Part shown: positions 9,692-19,400 of the stretch, piece after piece
How the letters are laid out: the number at the start of each line of letters is the position of its first letter
How positions within the stretch are numbered: the first letter of the stretch is position 1
Source: Paraburkholderia piptadeniae
GTDB lineage: Bacteria; Pseudomonadota; Gammaproteobacteria; Burkholderiales; Burkholderiaceae
Direction: 5' to 3'
DNA length: 64,000 nucleotides
Assembly (NCBI RefSeq): GCF_900007165.1
Contig: NZ_CYGY02000023.1
Coordinates: 310,001 to 374,000 of the forward strand
Notes under the pieces: generated by a model
The model's database searches: none
What the model saw: the letters and a program-made list of their open reading frames with translations, nothing else
Told to the model about the DNA's origin: nothing
Translations under genes and position numbers: made by a program

Positions 9692-10630
9692 TCACCGCAC
9701 CGCCAGCGCGCGAATCTGATCGAGCGTCGGCCAAAGCGTCTCGCTGGCGAAGCGCTCGGCGATGAAATCAACGAACGAACGCACCTTCGCCGACAGATGC
9801 CGGCGGCTCGCGTACACGACGTGAATCGGCAGCTCGCGCGGCGGCAGTTCGTCGACGAGTAGCGGCACGAGACGGCCCTCGGCCAGATCGTCGCCGATCA
9901 CCTCTGTTCCGAGCAGCGCGAGCGCCGCGCCCTGCAACACCACGACGCGCTGCGCCTCCAGGTGATTAACGATCAGATTGCCCGACACCTTCACGCGCGC
10001 ATTGCCCGCGTTCGCGCCCGCCACCAGTTCCAGCGCGGACACGCCCGCGTACTCGATGAAGTTGTGCGAGGCCAGATCGGCGACACGCTTCGGAGCGCCG
10101 TGCCGCTCGATATATTCCGGCGATGCGCACAGCACGAGGTGCGCGGTCGCCACCTGCCGCGCGATCAGCGACGACGACTTGAGCCCCGTCGGCGATGCGC
10201 GGATCGCGACGTCGAAGCCTTCGTCGATCAGTTCCACCACGCGATCCGACAACGTGATATCGACGGTGACTTGCGGATGCTGCGTCGCATAGTCGGCGAC
10301 GGCGCTCATCACGTGACGCAGGCCGAACGCCGACAGCGACGACACACGCAGCCGCCCTTGCGGCACGACGCTCGCCGCGCCCACCGCCTGCTCGGCTTCG
10401 TCCAGTTCGGTCAGCACCTGACTCAGCCGCTCGTAGTACTCCCGCCCTGCTTCCGTCGGCGCGACGCGGCGCGTGGTCCGGTTCAGGAGCCGCGCGCCGA
10501 GCTGCTGTTCGAGATGCATCACATGCTTGCTCGCCATCGCCGCGGACATGTCCATCTTCTCCGCCGCGCCGACAAAGCTGCCGACCTCGACGACGTGGCG
10601 AAACACTTTCATGCTGACGAGGGTATCCAT
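9692..10630 (-). CDS. LysR family transcriptional regulator
   Basis: The 312-residue protein has an N-terminal HTH (residues 1-60, MKVFRHVVEVGSFVGAAEKM then SKHVMHLEQQLGARLLNRT) and a C-terminal periplasmic-binding-like effector domain beginning near residue 92 (GRLRVSSLSAFG). It belongs to the CrgA/DmlR-like group of LTTRs. Both neighbours (porin and icmF) are on the same strand, so the regulated gene is not evident from divergent layout. Confidence 0.93.
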   Translation of the reverse strand: MDTLVSMKVFRHVVEVGSFVGAAEKMDMSAAMASKHVMHLEQQLGARLLNRTTRRVAPTEAGREYYERLSQVLTELDEAEQAVGAASVVPQGRLRVSSLSAFGLRHVMSAVADYATQHPQVTVDITLSDRVVELIDEGFDVAIRASPTGLKSSSLIARQVATAHLVLCASPEYIERHGAPKRVADLASHNFIEYAGVSALELVAGANAGNARVKVSGNLIVNHLEAQRVVVLQGAALALLGTEVIGDDLAEGRLVPLLVDELPPRELPIHVVYASRRHLSAKVRSFVDFIAERFASETLWPTLDQIRALAVR

Positions 10631-10721
10631 GGCGGTCGCTCGGGACAGGAATGAATGGGGCTGATTCCTTGGACTTTATCAAGGAGCCGTCGACAATGCG
10701 CGGCCGCGCGGTCTCGCTCAG

Positions 10722-10758
10722 AAAAAAGCCCCGCCTTCCGTGAAGAAGACAGGGCCTT
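10722..10758 (-). terminator. Rho-independent terminator of the porin gene
   Basis: Read on the minus strand, AAGGCCCTG pairs with CGGGGCTTTT (one G-U pair) around a 16-nt loop and is followed by a run of six T residues. It lies 60-100 bp downstream of the porin stop codon. Confidence 0.7.
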
Positions 10759-10821
10759 GCGGACAGACGCCTCGAAGACGTCGCCGTCGATTTCGACGAG
10801 TAATGGGCCGATGTGCGCCGA

Positions 10822-11901
10822 TCAGAACTTCGCGCGGATGCCGACGCCAGCCGTATAGCCCGACGACTGGCTCGTGTACTTGTCGTAGAGGTAGGCCGCG
10901 TACACGTCGGTGCGCTTGGACAGCGGGTAGTCGTAGCCGATGGCCGCCGACTGGTGCATCTGGTCGAGGCCGCCCGCATCGCGCGAGTATGCGTACGACG
11001 CCATCACGGTACCCGTGCCCAACGGCACCGACACGCCGCCTTGCGCGGTGTTCACGTGCCAGCTGCCGACTTCCTGGTCGTTCTTCGTGTACATGTACTG
11101 GCCGTAAAACTTCACGAACTTCAGGTCGTACGACAGGCCGAGCTGCGCAACCGACTGGCTCTTCAGGCCCGCGACCAGCGAGCCGAGGTCGGCCGGCGTG
11201 TTGTTGAAGTTGACGTACTGATAGACGCCTGTCGCCGCGAACGGACCGTGGAAGTACAGGAACTGCGCGCTGTACTTCTTCGAACTGTTCTGGCCGGCCG
11301 TATTGCCGAACGCGTACATCGCGCTGCCCGACAGGCCGTTGAAGTCCGGCGTCGAGTACTGGACCGCGTTGTTCCAGCCGGAATCGCCGACCACGCCCAT
11401 GTCCGTCGTGTAGGTCGGGAACGTGCCCAGACCGAGGAACACGTGGTAGACCATCGGCGAGAAGACGTACGAGTCGATGAACGGGTTGAACAGAATCGTC
11501 GACACGAACAGGTGCGTGGTCAGACGGCCCGCCGTCACCGTGCCAAACGGCGATTCGACGCCGACGTACGCGTTACGGCCGAAGAAGGTGTCGCCGTCGA
11601 AGCGGCCGAACTTGCCGTTCTGCGCGCGGAAGAAGTCTTCCAGCGTAAAGATCGCCTTGTAGCCGTTGCCCAGGTCTTCCGAACCCTTGATGCCCCAGTA
11701 CGACGTCGACATCCCGCCGCCCGACACGTTCCACGCCGTCTTGCTGCCCGGAAACTTCGTTGCGCCGACCCATTCGTCGACCTGGCCATAAAGCTGCACG
11801 CTCGACTGCGCGAACGACGAAGCCGACGCGACGGCCAGCAACGCGCCGACGGCGCCCGCCTTCAAGATTGTTCTCAGCGCACGGCTGACGGATGTTTTCA
11901 T
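10822..11901 (-). CDS. Gram-negative general porin (OmpC-like, Burkholderia type)
   Basis: The 359-residue precursor has a signal peptide (KxxSRALRT, hydrophobic core GAVGALLAVASASS, cleavage after AFAQ-type SSFAQ near residue 32). A 16-strand beta-barrel pattern starts with VQLYGQVDEW and ends with the C-terminal aromatic GVGIRAKF, as required for BAM-mediated assembly. The start at 11901 is chosen because the signal peptide begins there and GGAG sits six bases upstream. The YDYPLSKRTDVYAAYLYDK motif near the end is typical of Burkholderia porins. It forms trimeric diffusion channels in the outer membrane. Confidence 0.93.
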   Translation of the reverse strand: MKTSVSRALRTILKAGAVGALLAVASASSFAQSSVQLYGQVDEWVGATKFPGSKTAWNVSGGGMSTSYWGIKGSEDLGNGYKAIFTLEDFFRAQNGKFGRFDGDTFFGRNAYVGVESPFGTVTAGRLTTHLFVSTILFNPFIDSYVFSPMVYHVFLGLGTFPTYTTDMGVVGDSGWNNAVQYSTPDFNGLSGSAMYAFGNTAGQNSSKKYSAQFLYFHGPFAATGVYQYVNFNNTPADLGSLVAGLKSQSVAQLGLSYDLKFVKFYGQYMYTKNDQEVGSWHVNTAQGGVSVPLGTGTVMASYAYSRDAGGLDQMHQSAAIGYDYPLSKRTDVYAAYLYDKYTSQSSGYTAGVGIRAKF

Positions 11902-12419
11902 GGGTTCTCCTGTCTTTGTCAAAAGGGTGTGGCTGTGCGGCGGGGCGCTCGCCGGTCCGTGTCTGTTTTCCGTCTGAATCGTCGAGCCAATCTGGGCTGG
12001 ACAAATCTTTGCGGACCATTTTTGCGGACAAAAATAGCTGTGCTTATTGCCGGTATATCGGACTGGATAGTTTGGTCGACTTTCGGCCTGATACTCGTTG
12101 CCGATGCATCCTGTTTCCGCGATGCAGCAAACCTGCGCGCCCACCTTGAGGCGCGCGGATTCTACAGCACTGGGTACGATGCGAAGCACATCCACTGCAG
12201 GATGACGCACTGCCGCAACGACGACGAGATTTGATGACGAAACGGTGAACGCTGACGAGCGATTTCAAAAATGTGTGGCGTGCTTACGTCACATCAGCGG
12301 TGAATGATTCGCTTGGGACGAGGAGAGGCCTGAGACGGCTGCGAGCGAGACGGGAGGATTCGATCCAACCTTATGAGCAAGGCCGAAATGCGCGCCAGGA
12401 CTGGCGGGGGAAGAAAAGC
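11902..12419. other. Intergenic region upstream of the porin
   Basis: No gene is supported in this 518-bp stretch, which must hold the porin promoter on the minus strand. Two copies of TTTGCGGAC at 12008-12016 and 12021-12029 form a direct repeat 13 bp apart (start to start) within an AT-richer patch, and could be a regulator site. Confidence 0.4.
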
Positions 12420-13010
12420 TCAGTTGCGATATGGCGACGGCGCCGGAATGCGCGAGTCCGCGGGAGGACGGGGAATCTGACGAGAGACGCCGCGTTCTTC
12501 GTTGTATCGCGCAACGTCGTCGCGGATGGAGCCGACGTGCGCCGATTGCGCATTGGCGGGTGGTCGCGGCGCGGGACGCGAATCGGTGCTGATGGGCGTG
12601 ATCGCGCCGGCGTATTGCGTACCGACGTATTGCGCCGACGGACGGTTGCGGTAGACGTCGTACGGAAGCGTCATTCGTTGCATGGTGTCACGGCTCGCGC
12701 TGCCGCCGATGTGGCCGGCATACGCGTCGCTCGTGCCCGCTCGGCTCGTCGCGTTGACGCGCATGCGCTGCGCGTCGTTTCTTGCATACCGGCCGCCGTG
12801 AGCCCCCTCACGCGAAACGTTTGCGCGCAGCACCTGGTTTCCGCGGACAGGGCCGCCAAACGATGAGACGCGATAAGCCGCGCCGCCGCCGAAGAAGCCA
12901 TGCCCTTCGTGCGACGGGAACGGTGGCTTTGCGTAAGCGAGCGAAGTCAGCGCAACGACCAGCGCGCTCGTCCCCCACCATTTGATCCTCGACAGTCCTG
13001 CATGCACCAT
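12420..13010 (-). CDS. Putative exported protein of unknown function
   Basis: The 196-residue protein begins with a clear signal peptide (basic RIKWW, hydrophobic SALVVALTSLAYA, likely cleavage after AYA near residue 27). The mature part is Gly, Arg and Pro rich with a HEGHGFFGGG stretch and many PAPRPPA-like turns, suggesting an unstructured periplasmic or secreted protein. AGGTG lies just upstream of the ATG. I recognise no family. Confidence in coding comes from the signal peptide and the long open frame. Confidence 0.6.
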   Translation of the reverse strand: MVHAGLSRIKWWGTSALVVALTSLAYAKPPFPSHEGHGFFGGGAAYRVSSFGGPVRGNQVLRANVSREGAHGGRYARNDAQRMRVNATSRAGTSDAYAGHIGGSASRDTMQRMTLPYDVYRNRPSAQYVGTQYAGAITPISTDSRPAPRPPANAQSAHVGSIRDDVARYNEERGVSRQIPRPPADSRIPAPSPYRN

Positions 13011-13544
13011 GTTTCACCTGCCCGACGATCTACCTGAAAGCCCCCCCTCGAGCTGCGGATGGGCTTGTTCCGGGACTGGCGCGGCGGCGCGGCAAAACCT
13101 GCCACGCGCGATGTCCCAACGGCCTTCGAACAGTAATTTATTGGCCCCCCAAAGGGGTGTCGAGCCAAAAAATGTTAGGTCTGCGGCACTCTTGTAACGC
13201 ATTGTTACTGCGACGTTTTTTCACCACAAATAGCTTGCGGAACCCTCCGAAAAGGCGCTGAAAAGAAGTTGTTCGAACACCTGAATTCGTCTGAACAGTA
13301 ACGCGCCAAATGCACCCCGATACGGGTCGTGCGGACAATCTTGCCGATACCCAAATCGGCTTTCCCCGGCATCCCGATGCGCGCGCAATCATTCCCGTGA
13401 AGCCCAAGTTTCATGCGTTTCTGTAATTAATCAATTCGGCAAATGAATTTGCTTTTTTAATCGCTTTCCGTTGACAATAGCCCTTTGGCGTTCGCCTGCC
13501 GGCAACAGCAAGGCAACTGCCTGCTCAGCACCGAGATTTGAAAG
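13011..13544. other. Intergenic region, no gene supported
   Basis: Short open frames occur on both strands but none has a ribosome-binding site or protein-like composition. The right half (13420-13480) is AT rich and contains TTGACA at about 13472, a possible -35 element for the BASS transporter, without a good -10 partner. Confidence 0.35.
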
Positions 13545-14567
13545 ATGGCCCGTCCGAAACTCCTTCCCGACAACTTCACGCTCTGCCTGATCGGCACCGT
13601 GATTTTCGCCAGCCTGTTACCCGTTCACGGCCAGGCGGCGAAGGCGTTCAACTGGGTCACGGACATCGCGGTCGGGTTGCTGTTCTTCCTGCACGGCGCG
13701 AAGCTGTCGCGCGAGGCGATCATTGCCGGCGCGACGCACTGGCGGCTGCACATCGTCGTGCTGCTAAGCACGTTCGCGCTGTTTCCGATACTCGGGCTCG
13801 TACTCAAACCGCTTCTTTCGCCGCTCGTCACGCCCGCGCTCTACGCCGGCATCCTCTTCCTCTGTACGCTGCCGTCGACGGTTCAGTCTTCGATCGCGTT
13901 CACGTCGATTGCGAAAGGCAACGTGCCCGCGGCCGTATGCAGCGCGTCGGCCTCCAGCCTGCTCGGCATCTTCATCACACCCGCCCTCGTCAGCCTGATC
14001 GTGACGAGCCAGGCGGCGAGCGGCGGTTCGCCTTGGCATACGGTGTGGAATATCGTGCTGCAACTGCTGGTGCCGTTCGTCGCCGGGCAGTTGCTGCGTC
14101 CGATGATCGGCGGATGGATCGAGCGCAACCGCGCCGTGCTGAAATTGGTCGACCAGGGCTCGATTCTGCTGGTCGTGTATGCGGCGTTCAGCGAGGCCGT
14201 CAACGAAGGACTGTGGCATCAGATTCCGCTCGCCGCGCTGGGTGGGCTGCTGGTCGTGTGCGCAGTGCTGCTGGCGCTCGCGCTTCTCGTGACGATGATC
14301 GTCAGCAAGCGCCTGGGATTCAGCCGCGCCGACCAGATCACGATCATCTTCTGTGGCTCGAAGAAAAGTCTCGCGTCCGGCGTGCCGATGGCCAAGGTCA
14401 TTTTCGCGACGCACGCGGTTGGCGCCGTCGTGCTGCCGCTGATGCTGTTCCATCAGATCCAGCTGATGGTCTGCGCCGCGCTCGCGCAACGCTGGGGCGC
14501 GCGCGACACCAGCGCCGAGAAGCGCGCCGCGAAGAAAGGCGCGACAGCCGCCGTTGCGCGCCGCTAG
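13545..14567 (+). CDS. Bile acid:sodium symporter family (BASS/YfeH-like) transporter
   Basis: The 340-residue inner-membrane protein has nine to ten hydrophobic segments. It carries the YfeH-type SBF-like signature: LFFLHGAKLSREAI near residue 45, LPSTVQSSIAFTSIAKGN near residue 110 (the crossover motif) and FCGSKKSLASGVPMA near residue 266. Members are Na+-coupled transporters of organic anions, but substrates of the YfeH clade are unknown. The basic C-terminal tail is cytosolic. A strong terminator follows. Confidence 0.9.
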   Translation: MARPKLLPDNFTLCLIGTVIFASLLPVHGQAAKAFNWVTDIAVGLLFFLHGAKLSREAIIAGATHWRLHIVVLLSTFALFPILGLVLKPLLSPLVTPALYAGILFLCTLPSTVQSSIAFTSIAKGNVPAAVCSASASSLLGIFITPALVSLIVTSQAASGGSPWHTVWNIVLQLLVPFVAGQLLRPMIGGWIERNRAVLKLVDQGSILLVVYAAFSEAVNEGLWHQIPLAALGGLLVVCAVLLALALLVTMIVSKRLGFSRADQITIIFCGSKKSLASGVPMAKVIFATHAVGAVVLPLMLFHQIQLMVCAALAQRWGARDTSAEKRAAKKGATAAVARR

Positions 14568-14630
14568 GCCCGCGTGCGATTCATACAAGATGTGATTCAT
14601 TAGCGCTCTCCCTGAGTGCATGTCGTGAAG

Positions 14631-14651
14631 GCCGCCTCCAGGCGGCTTTTT
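14631..14651 (+). terminator. Rho-independent terminator of the BASS transporter
   Basis: GCCGCC (14631-14636), a TCCA tetraloop and GGCGGC (14641-14646) form a perfect hairpin followed by five T residues. It is 64 bp downstream of the stop codon. Confidence 0.85.
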
Positions 14652-14867
14652 CGTTGTCGTTATTTCAACGCGCCGCTTGCATGCTGTCGCCTCGGCCGGA
14701 TGTCATAGGACAAACGCACGAATTCGCGCTCCTCTTGCGCCCCTTTATGAGTGGTGAAAGCGTTGTCGTCGCGCACCACACGCGGTGTCGCCTGTCACTA
14801 AAAATTCACTTAATTTTCAGATGAATAATGCCGATATGCCGACGGTCGAATGCTCCGGTCGTTTGTC

Positions 14868-16706
14868 ATGTCCCAACGCTCGTCTTCCCCTACCGTAGCG
14901 CCGCGCATCGAAGACCTGATCGCGCAGCGCGACCTGTCTGCCGTCTTCCAGCCCATCGTCCATTTCGACGACGGCGCCATTCTCGGCTATGAGGGCTTGA
15001 TTCGCGGACCGGTCGGCACGCCGCTGGAAACGCCGTACGCGCTGTTCGCTCAAGCTGAAGCCGAAGGCAGCGTGATCGCGCTGGAGCGCGCGGCCGCGCG
15101 CACCTGCATCGAGGCGTTCGCGCAACTCGGGTACGAGGGCAAGCTGTTCCTGAACTTCAGCGCGGGCGCGATCCGCCAGTTGGCCGACGACCGCGACAGC
15201 ACGTTCGTGATGTTGCGAAACATGGGCGTCGAGGCCGAACGGATCGTGATCGAGCTGACCGAGCAGAGCGCGATCCCCGACGTCGCGAGCTTTCTGCCCG
15301 CGATCTCCGTCTTGCGCATGGCGGGCGCGCAATTCGCGCTGGACGACTACGGCACGGCGAACGCGAGCATGAACCTGTGGGTGCGTTTGCAGCCGGACGT
15401 CGTGAAGATCGACCGCTTTTTCATCCACGACATCGCCAGCGATCCGCTCAAGTTCGAGGCCGTCAAGGCGATGCAGCATTTCGCCGCGGCGAGCGGCGCG
15501 CGTCTCGTGGCCGAAGGCATCGAAAGGGAAGCGGATCTGATCGTCGTGCGCGATATGGGCATCGGCTGCGGGCAGGGCTATTTCTTCGGCAAGCCGCATG
15601 CGCACCCGCCGCGCGCCGTCGCCGACGACGCCCGCGAAGCGCTGCGCGCCGGCCACATCGCCGTGTTCCCCGAAGCGACGCGCGCGGTCAGCGCATCGCC
15701 TTCGGGCGGCATGGCGTCCGCGAAAATGATCGTGCACGCGCCCGCGCTGCCGCGCCACGCGACGAACAACGACGTCCTCGAGCTCTTCAACCGGATGCCG
15801 AACCTGCACGCCGTCGCCGTAGTCGAGCAAAACGAGCCGGTCGCGCTGATCAACCGTCGCGCGTTCATGGACCGCTACGCGCTGCCCTATCACCGCGAGC
15901 TCTTCGGCAAGCGGCCGTGCATGCTGTTCGCGAATGCGTCACCCGTCGTGATCGAAAAGTCGATGACGGTCGAGGACATGGCGAAGCTGCTCGCCAGCGA
16001 CGACCAGCGCTACCTCGCGGACGGCTTCGTGATCAGCGATCAGGGCCGCTACGTCGGGCTCGGCACGGGCGAGAGCCTCGTGCGCGCAGTGACGGAAGTG
16101 CGCATCGAGGCGGCTCGCTACGCGAATCCGCTCACCTTCTTGCCGGGCAACATTCCCATCAGCTCGCACATCGGGCGGCTGCTCGGCAACGACTCGGGCT
16201 TCTACGCGTGCTACGTGGACCTGAATCACTTCAAGCCTTTCAACGACCAGTACGGTTACTGGCAAGGCGACGAAGTGCTGAAGTTCGCCGCGCACGTGCT
16301 CGCGGATGTCTGCGATCCGACGCGCGACTTTCTCGGGCATGTCGGCGGCGACGACTTCCTGATCCTGTTCCAGAGCGACGACTGGCGCGAGCGCGCGCAA
16401 CGCGCGATCCACGTCTTCAACGAAGGCGCGCAGCGCTTCTACGCACCCGCCGACCGGCTTGCAGGTGGCATCCACGGCGAAGACCGGCGCGGCAATCCGA
16501 CGTTCTTCGGCTTCGTGACGATGGCGATCGGCTGCGTGCACGTCGAGCCGCAGACAGGCCAACAGTTGCATAGCAGCGAGGACATCGCCTCGGTCGCCGC
16601 GCTCGCCAAACGCCGCGCGAAGAGCGAGGCGTCCGGCCTGGTGCTGATCGGATTCGAAGAAAGCCAGGCGCTGCTGCGAGGACGGACGGCGGCCGCCGTC
16701 GACTGA
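14868..16706 (+). CDS. EAL-CBS-GGDEF cyclic-di-GMP signalling protein
   Basis: The 612-residue cytosolic protein has three parts. The EAL domain (about 10-250) keeps the residues needed for c-di-GMP phosphodiesterase activity: E42 in EGL, N96, E129, D159-D160 in ALDDYG, K180, E216 and Q236. A CBS pair follows (about 300-415). A GGDEF domain (about 430-590) has the signature GGDDF at 493-497, a conservative change of the catalytic loop. Phosphodiesterase output is likely; cyclase output is uncertain and the GGDDF domain may serve as a GTP sensor. The start MSQRSS was chosen over an ATG six codons upstream. The CBS pair suggests adenylate sensing. Confidence 0.9.
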   Translation: MSQRSSSPTVAPRIEDLIAQRDLSAVFQPIVHFDDGAILGYEGLIRGPVGTPLETPYALFAQAEAEGSVIALERAAARTCIEAFAQLGYEGKLFLNFSAGAIRQLADDRDSTFVMLRNMGVEAERIVIELTEQSAIPDVASFLPAISVLRMAGAQFALDDYGTANASMNLWVRLQPDVVKIDRFFIHDIASDPLKFEAVKAMQHFAAASGARLVAEGIEREADLIVVRDMGIGCGQGYFFGKPHAHPPRAVADDAREALRAGHIAVFPEATRAVSASPSGGMASAKMIVHAPALPRHATNNDVLELFNRMPNLHAVAVVEQNEPVALINRRAFMDRYALPYHRELFGKRPCMLFANASPVVIEKSMTVEDMAKLLASDDQRYLADGFVISDQGRYVGLGTGESLVRAVTEVRIEAARYANPLTFLPGNIPISSHIGRLLGNDSGFYACYVDLNHFKPFNDQYGYWQGDEVLKFAAHVLADVCDPTRDFLGHVGGDDFLILFQSDDWRERAQRAIHVFNEGAQRFYAPADRLAGGIHGEDRRGNPTFFGFVTMAIGCVHVEPQTGQQLHSSEDIASVAALAKRRAKSEASGLVLIGFEESQALLRGRTAAAVD

Positions 16707-17136
16707 GCTTCGAAGCAAACCGACTTTTCGCGTCAAAGCATCGCGGCCGCAGCCCGACGCGACGGCCTTATCGGATCGACATCCGGGTCGACATCCCATT
16801 CGGCCGACATTCTTCTGTCATGACGAGCAGTCACCTTCGAGCAAGGTGCCGATTGCCCGCGCCCCATTCCCTGATTCATCTCGCATCGAGCCATTGGCAA
16901 GTTCGGTCAACCGCGCGCGGAAGCCGTCGGCATATCCGGCAAGCCGCGCCAATTGACGATTCGAAGAACCGTTTAGCAAATTTTACTAAACAGGAATTTA
17001 GCCTCCAGTAAGCCTATATACGGGTATCTACGCGTATCGGAAGCCTGCTGAATGGGGTTTTCTGGCAGCGTTTTACTATACAATCACCCGAACCTGAACT
17101 TCGCTGCGGCGCGTCTGCGCACGGCCGCCTCTTTCG
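16707..17136. other. Intergenic region carrying the mannose-cluster control sequences
   Basis: No gene is supported in this 430-bp gap. Its left half is GC rich and featureless, while its right half is AT rich and contains the LacI-type operator reported separately. Confidence 0.4.
16971..17081 (+). promoter_or_regulatory. LacI-type operator sites
   Basis: A 21-bp near-perfect dyad runs from 16971 to 16991, with arms GTTTAG and CTAAAC and an AT-rich centre, as typical of LacI-family sites. A second half-site-like sequence, TTTTACTATAC, lies at 17071-17081. Both sit upstream of the LacI gene that starts at 17137, suggesting autoregulation of the mannose cluster with DNA looping. The regulator assignment is inference from position. 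Confidence 0.55.
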
Positions 17137-18123
17137 ATGGCAACAACGATCCGCGACGTCGCCCGTGCAGCCAGCGTGTCGATCGGCACGGTCTCGCGAG
17201 CGCTCAAGAATCAGCCGGGCCTGTCGGAATCGACGCGCGAGCGCATCGTCGAAACGGCGCGCCGGCTCGGTTACGACTCTGCGCAATTGCGCCCGCGCAT
17301 TCGCCGGCTCACGTTCCTGCTGCATCGGCATCACAACAACTTCGCGGTCAGCCCGTTCTTCTCGCATGTGCTGCACGGCGTCGAAGACGCGTGCCGCGAG
17401 CGCGGCATCGTCCCGTCCGTGCTGACGGCGGGTCCAACCGAGGACGTCGTCCAGCAGATGCGCCTGCATGCGCCCGATGCGATCGCCGTCGCGGGTTTCG
17501 TCGAGCCTGAAACGCTCGCGACGCTCGCCGCAATGCAGCGTCCGCTCGTGCTGATCGATCTGTGGGCGCCGAACCTACGCTCGGTGAATCTCGACAATCA
17601 GGCGGGCGCGGCGCTTGCGATGCAGCATCTGTTCGCGCAAAAGCGCACGCGTGTCGCGTTCATCGGCGGCTCGCTCGCGCACTACAGCATTGCGCAGCGC
17701 GCGCTCGGCTACCGGCGCGCGTTCTTCGAAGCGGGACTGTTGTTCGATCCGTCGCTCGAACTGACGATCGACGCGGGCCTCGACCCCGACGCCGGCGCCG
17801 CGCTTGCGATGGAGCAGTTGCTCGACCGCCCCGGCCCGCGCCCCGACGCCGTCTTCGCGTACAACGACCTCGCCGCGCTCGCCGCGCTGCGCGTGTGTCT
17901 CGCGCGCGGCCTGCGCGTGCCAGAAGACATCGCGATCGTCGGGTTCGACGACATTCCCGCCGCCGCGCACGCGCGTCCGCCCCTCACGACGATCGCCGTC
18001 GACAAGGAAGCGCTCGGCCGCCGCGGCGTCGAACTCCTACTCGAAGATGCGCCGTCCGCACTCGATATTCGAGTACCCGTCCAACTCGTTGTCCGTGCCA
18101 GCACTTCGGTGAATACGCCATGA
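17137..18123 (+). CDS. LacI family regulator of a mannose/fructose cluster
   Basis: The 328-residue protein has a LacI HTH at residues 4-50 (TIRDVARAASVSIGTVSRAL, hinge LSESTRERIVETARRLGY) and a sugar-binding core. The core ends with PEDIAIVGFDDIPAAAHARPPLTTI near residue 260-285. The basic stretch after the hinge (RPRIRRLTFLLHRHH) is slightly unusual. Its stop overlaps the ATG of the isomerase gene, so regulator and enzymes are co-translated. It probably represses its own operon through the dyad at 16971. Confidence 0.92.
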   Translation: MATTIRDVARAASVSIGTVSRALKNQPGLSESTRERIVETARRLGYDSAQLRPRIRRLTFLLHRHHNNFAVSPFFSHVLHGVEDACRERGIVPSVLTAGPTEDVVQQMRLHAPDAIAVAGFVEPETLATLAAMQRPLVLIDLWAPNLRSVNLDNQAGAALAMQHLFAQKRTRVAFIGGSLAHYSIAQRALGYRRAFFEAGLLFDPSLELTIDAGLDPDAGAALAMEQLLDRPGPRPDAVFAYNDLAALAALRVCLARGLRVPEDIAIVGFDDIPAAAHARPPLTTIAVDKEALGRRGVELLLEDAPSALDIRVPVQLVVRASTSVNTP

Positions 18124-19382
18124 AACAACCCGACACGCCTCTTTCGAACGACAACGCCGACCACAAGGCACCGCCCGTCGCAAGCTTCCGCGACAGCGCT
18201 TTCCTGCTGTCGCACATCGAGGACACGCTGCGCTTCTATGCGCCGAACGTGCTTGACCCGAGCGGCGGCTTCTTCCACTTCTTCCGCGACGACGGCACGA
18301 TCTACAACCGCGCGACGCGCCATCTCGTCAGCAGTTGCCGCTTCGTCTTCAACTATGCGATGGCGTACCGGCAGTTCGGCGATCCGCAACATCTGGAATA
18401 CGCGCAGCATGGCCTGAAGTTTCTGCGCGACGGCCACTGGGACCCGCATCATCAGGGCTACGACTGGGAGGTCGACTGGCGCGACGGCCACAAGCGCACG
18501 CTCGACGCGACGCGCCACTGCTACGGCCTCGCGTTCGTGCTGCTCGCGTATGCACACGCGGCGATGGCGGGCATCGAAGAAGCGAAGCCGATGATCGCCG
18601 CGACGTTCGAGCTGATGGAGCGCCGCTTCTGGGACGCGGCGACCGGCCTTTACGCCGACGAAGCCACGGCCGACTGGCGCGTGAGTACCTATCGCGGCCA
18701 GAACGCGAACATGCACACGACAGAAGCGCTGCTCGCCGCCTACGAAGCGACCGGCCATCTCGTGTACCTCGACCGCGCCGAGCGCGTCGCGACGAATATC
18801 GCGCTGCGTCAGGCGAAGCTCTCGCAAGGGCTCGTGTGGGAGCACTTTCACGCGGACTGGTCGGTGGACTGGCACTACAACGAGGAAGACAGCTCGAACA
18901 TCTTCCGTCCGTGGGGTTTCCAGCCCGGCCACCAGACCGAATGGGCGAAGCTGCTGCTGATTCTCGAACGTCATCGTCCGCTGCCGTGGCTGCTGCCGCG
19001 CGCGATCGAACTGTTCGACGCGGCGATGACCCACGCGTGGGACCACGATCACGGCGGCCTCTACTACGGCTTCGGCCCGGACCGCACTGTGTGCGATCAC
19101 GACAAGTACTTCTGGGTACAGGCCGAAACGTTCGCGACGGCCGCGCTGCTCGGCAAGCGCACGGGCAACGAGCGCTTCTGGGACTGGTACGACGAGATCT
19201 GGCGTTATAGCTGGACGCACTTCGTCGATCATCGCTATGGCGCGTGGTATCGCATCCTCACGTGTGACAACCGCAAGTACAGCGACGAAAAGAGTCCGGC
19301 CGGCAAGACCGACTATCACACGATGGGCGCATGCTACGAAGTGCTGCATCACGCGTTGCAGACTTCCAGCAAGTCCGAATAA
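18120..19382 (+). CDS. AGE family epimerase/isomerase (mannose isomerase-like)
   Basis: The 420-residue protein has the (alpha/alpha)6-barrel AGE family pattern. It includes RHLVSSCRFVFNYAMAYR near residue 65, DATRHCYGLAFVLLAYAHA near residue 130, RGQNANMHTTEALLAAYEA near residue 195 and the C-terminal KTDYHTMGACYEVL with the catalytic His. This group covers N-acylglucosamine 2-epimerase and D-mannose isomerase, which convert mannose and fructose. Between a LacI regulator and a fructokinase-like kinase, mannose to fructose conversion in the cytosol is the best reading. It begins within the stop of the LacI gene. Confidence 0.88.
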   Translation: MKQPDTPLSNDNADHKAPPVASFRDSAFLLSHIEDTLRFYAPNVLDPSGGFFHFFRDDGTIYNRATRHLVSSCRFVFNYAMAYRQFGDPQHLEYAQHGLKFLRDGHWDPHHQGYDWEVDWRDGHKRTLDATRHCYGLAFVLLAYAHAAMAGIEEAKPMIAATFELMERRFWDAATGLYADEATADWRVSTYRGQNANMHTTEALLAAYEATGHLVYLDRAERVATNIALRQAKLSQGLVWEHFHADWSVDWHYNEEDSSNIFRPWGFQPGHQTEWAKLLLILERHRPLPWLLPRAIELFDAAMTHAWDHDHGGLYYGFGPDRTVCDHDKYFWVQAETFATAALLGKRTGNERFWDWYDEIWRYSWTHFVDHRYGAWYRILTCDNRKYSDEKSPAGKTDYHTMGACYEVLHHALQTSSKSE

Positions 19383-19400
19383 CCCTGTACGGTGAGCATC

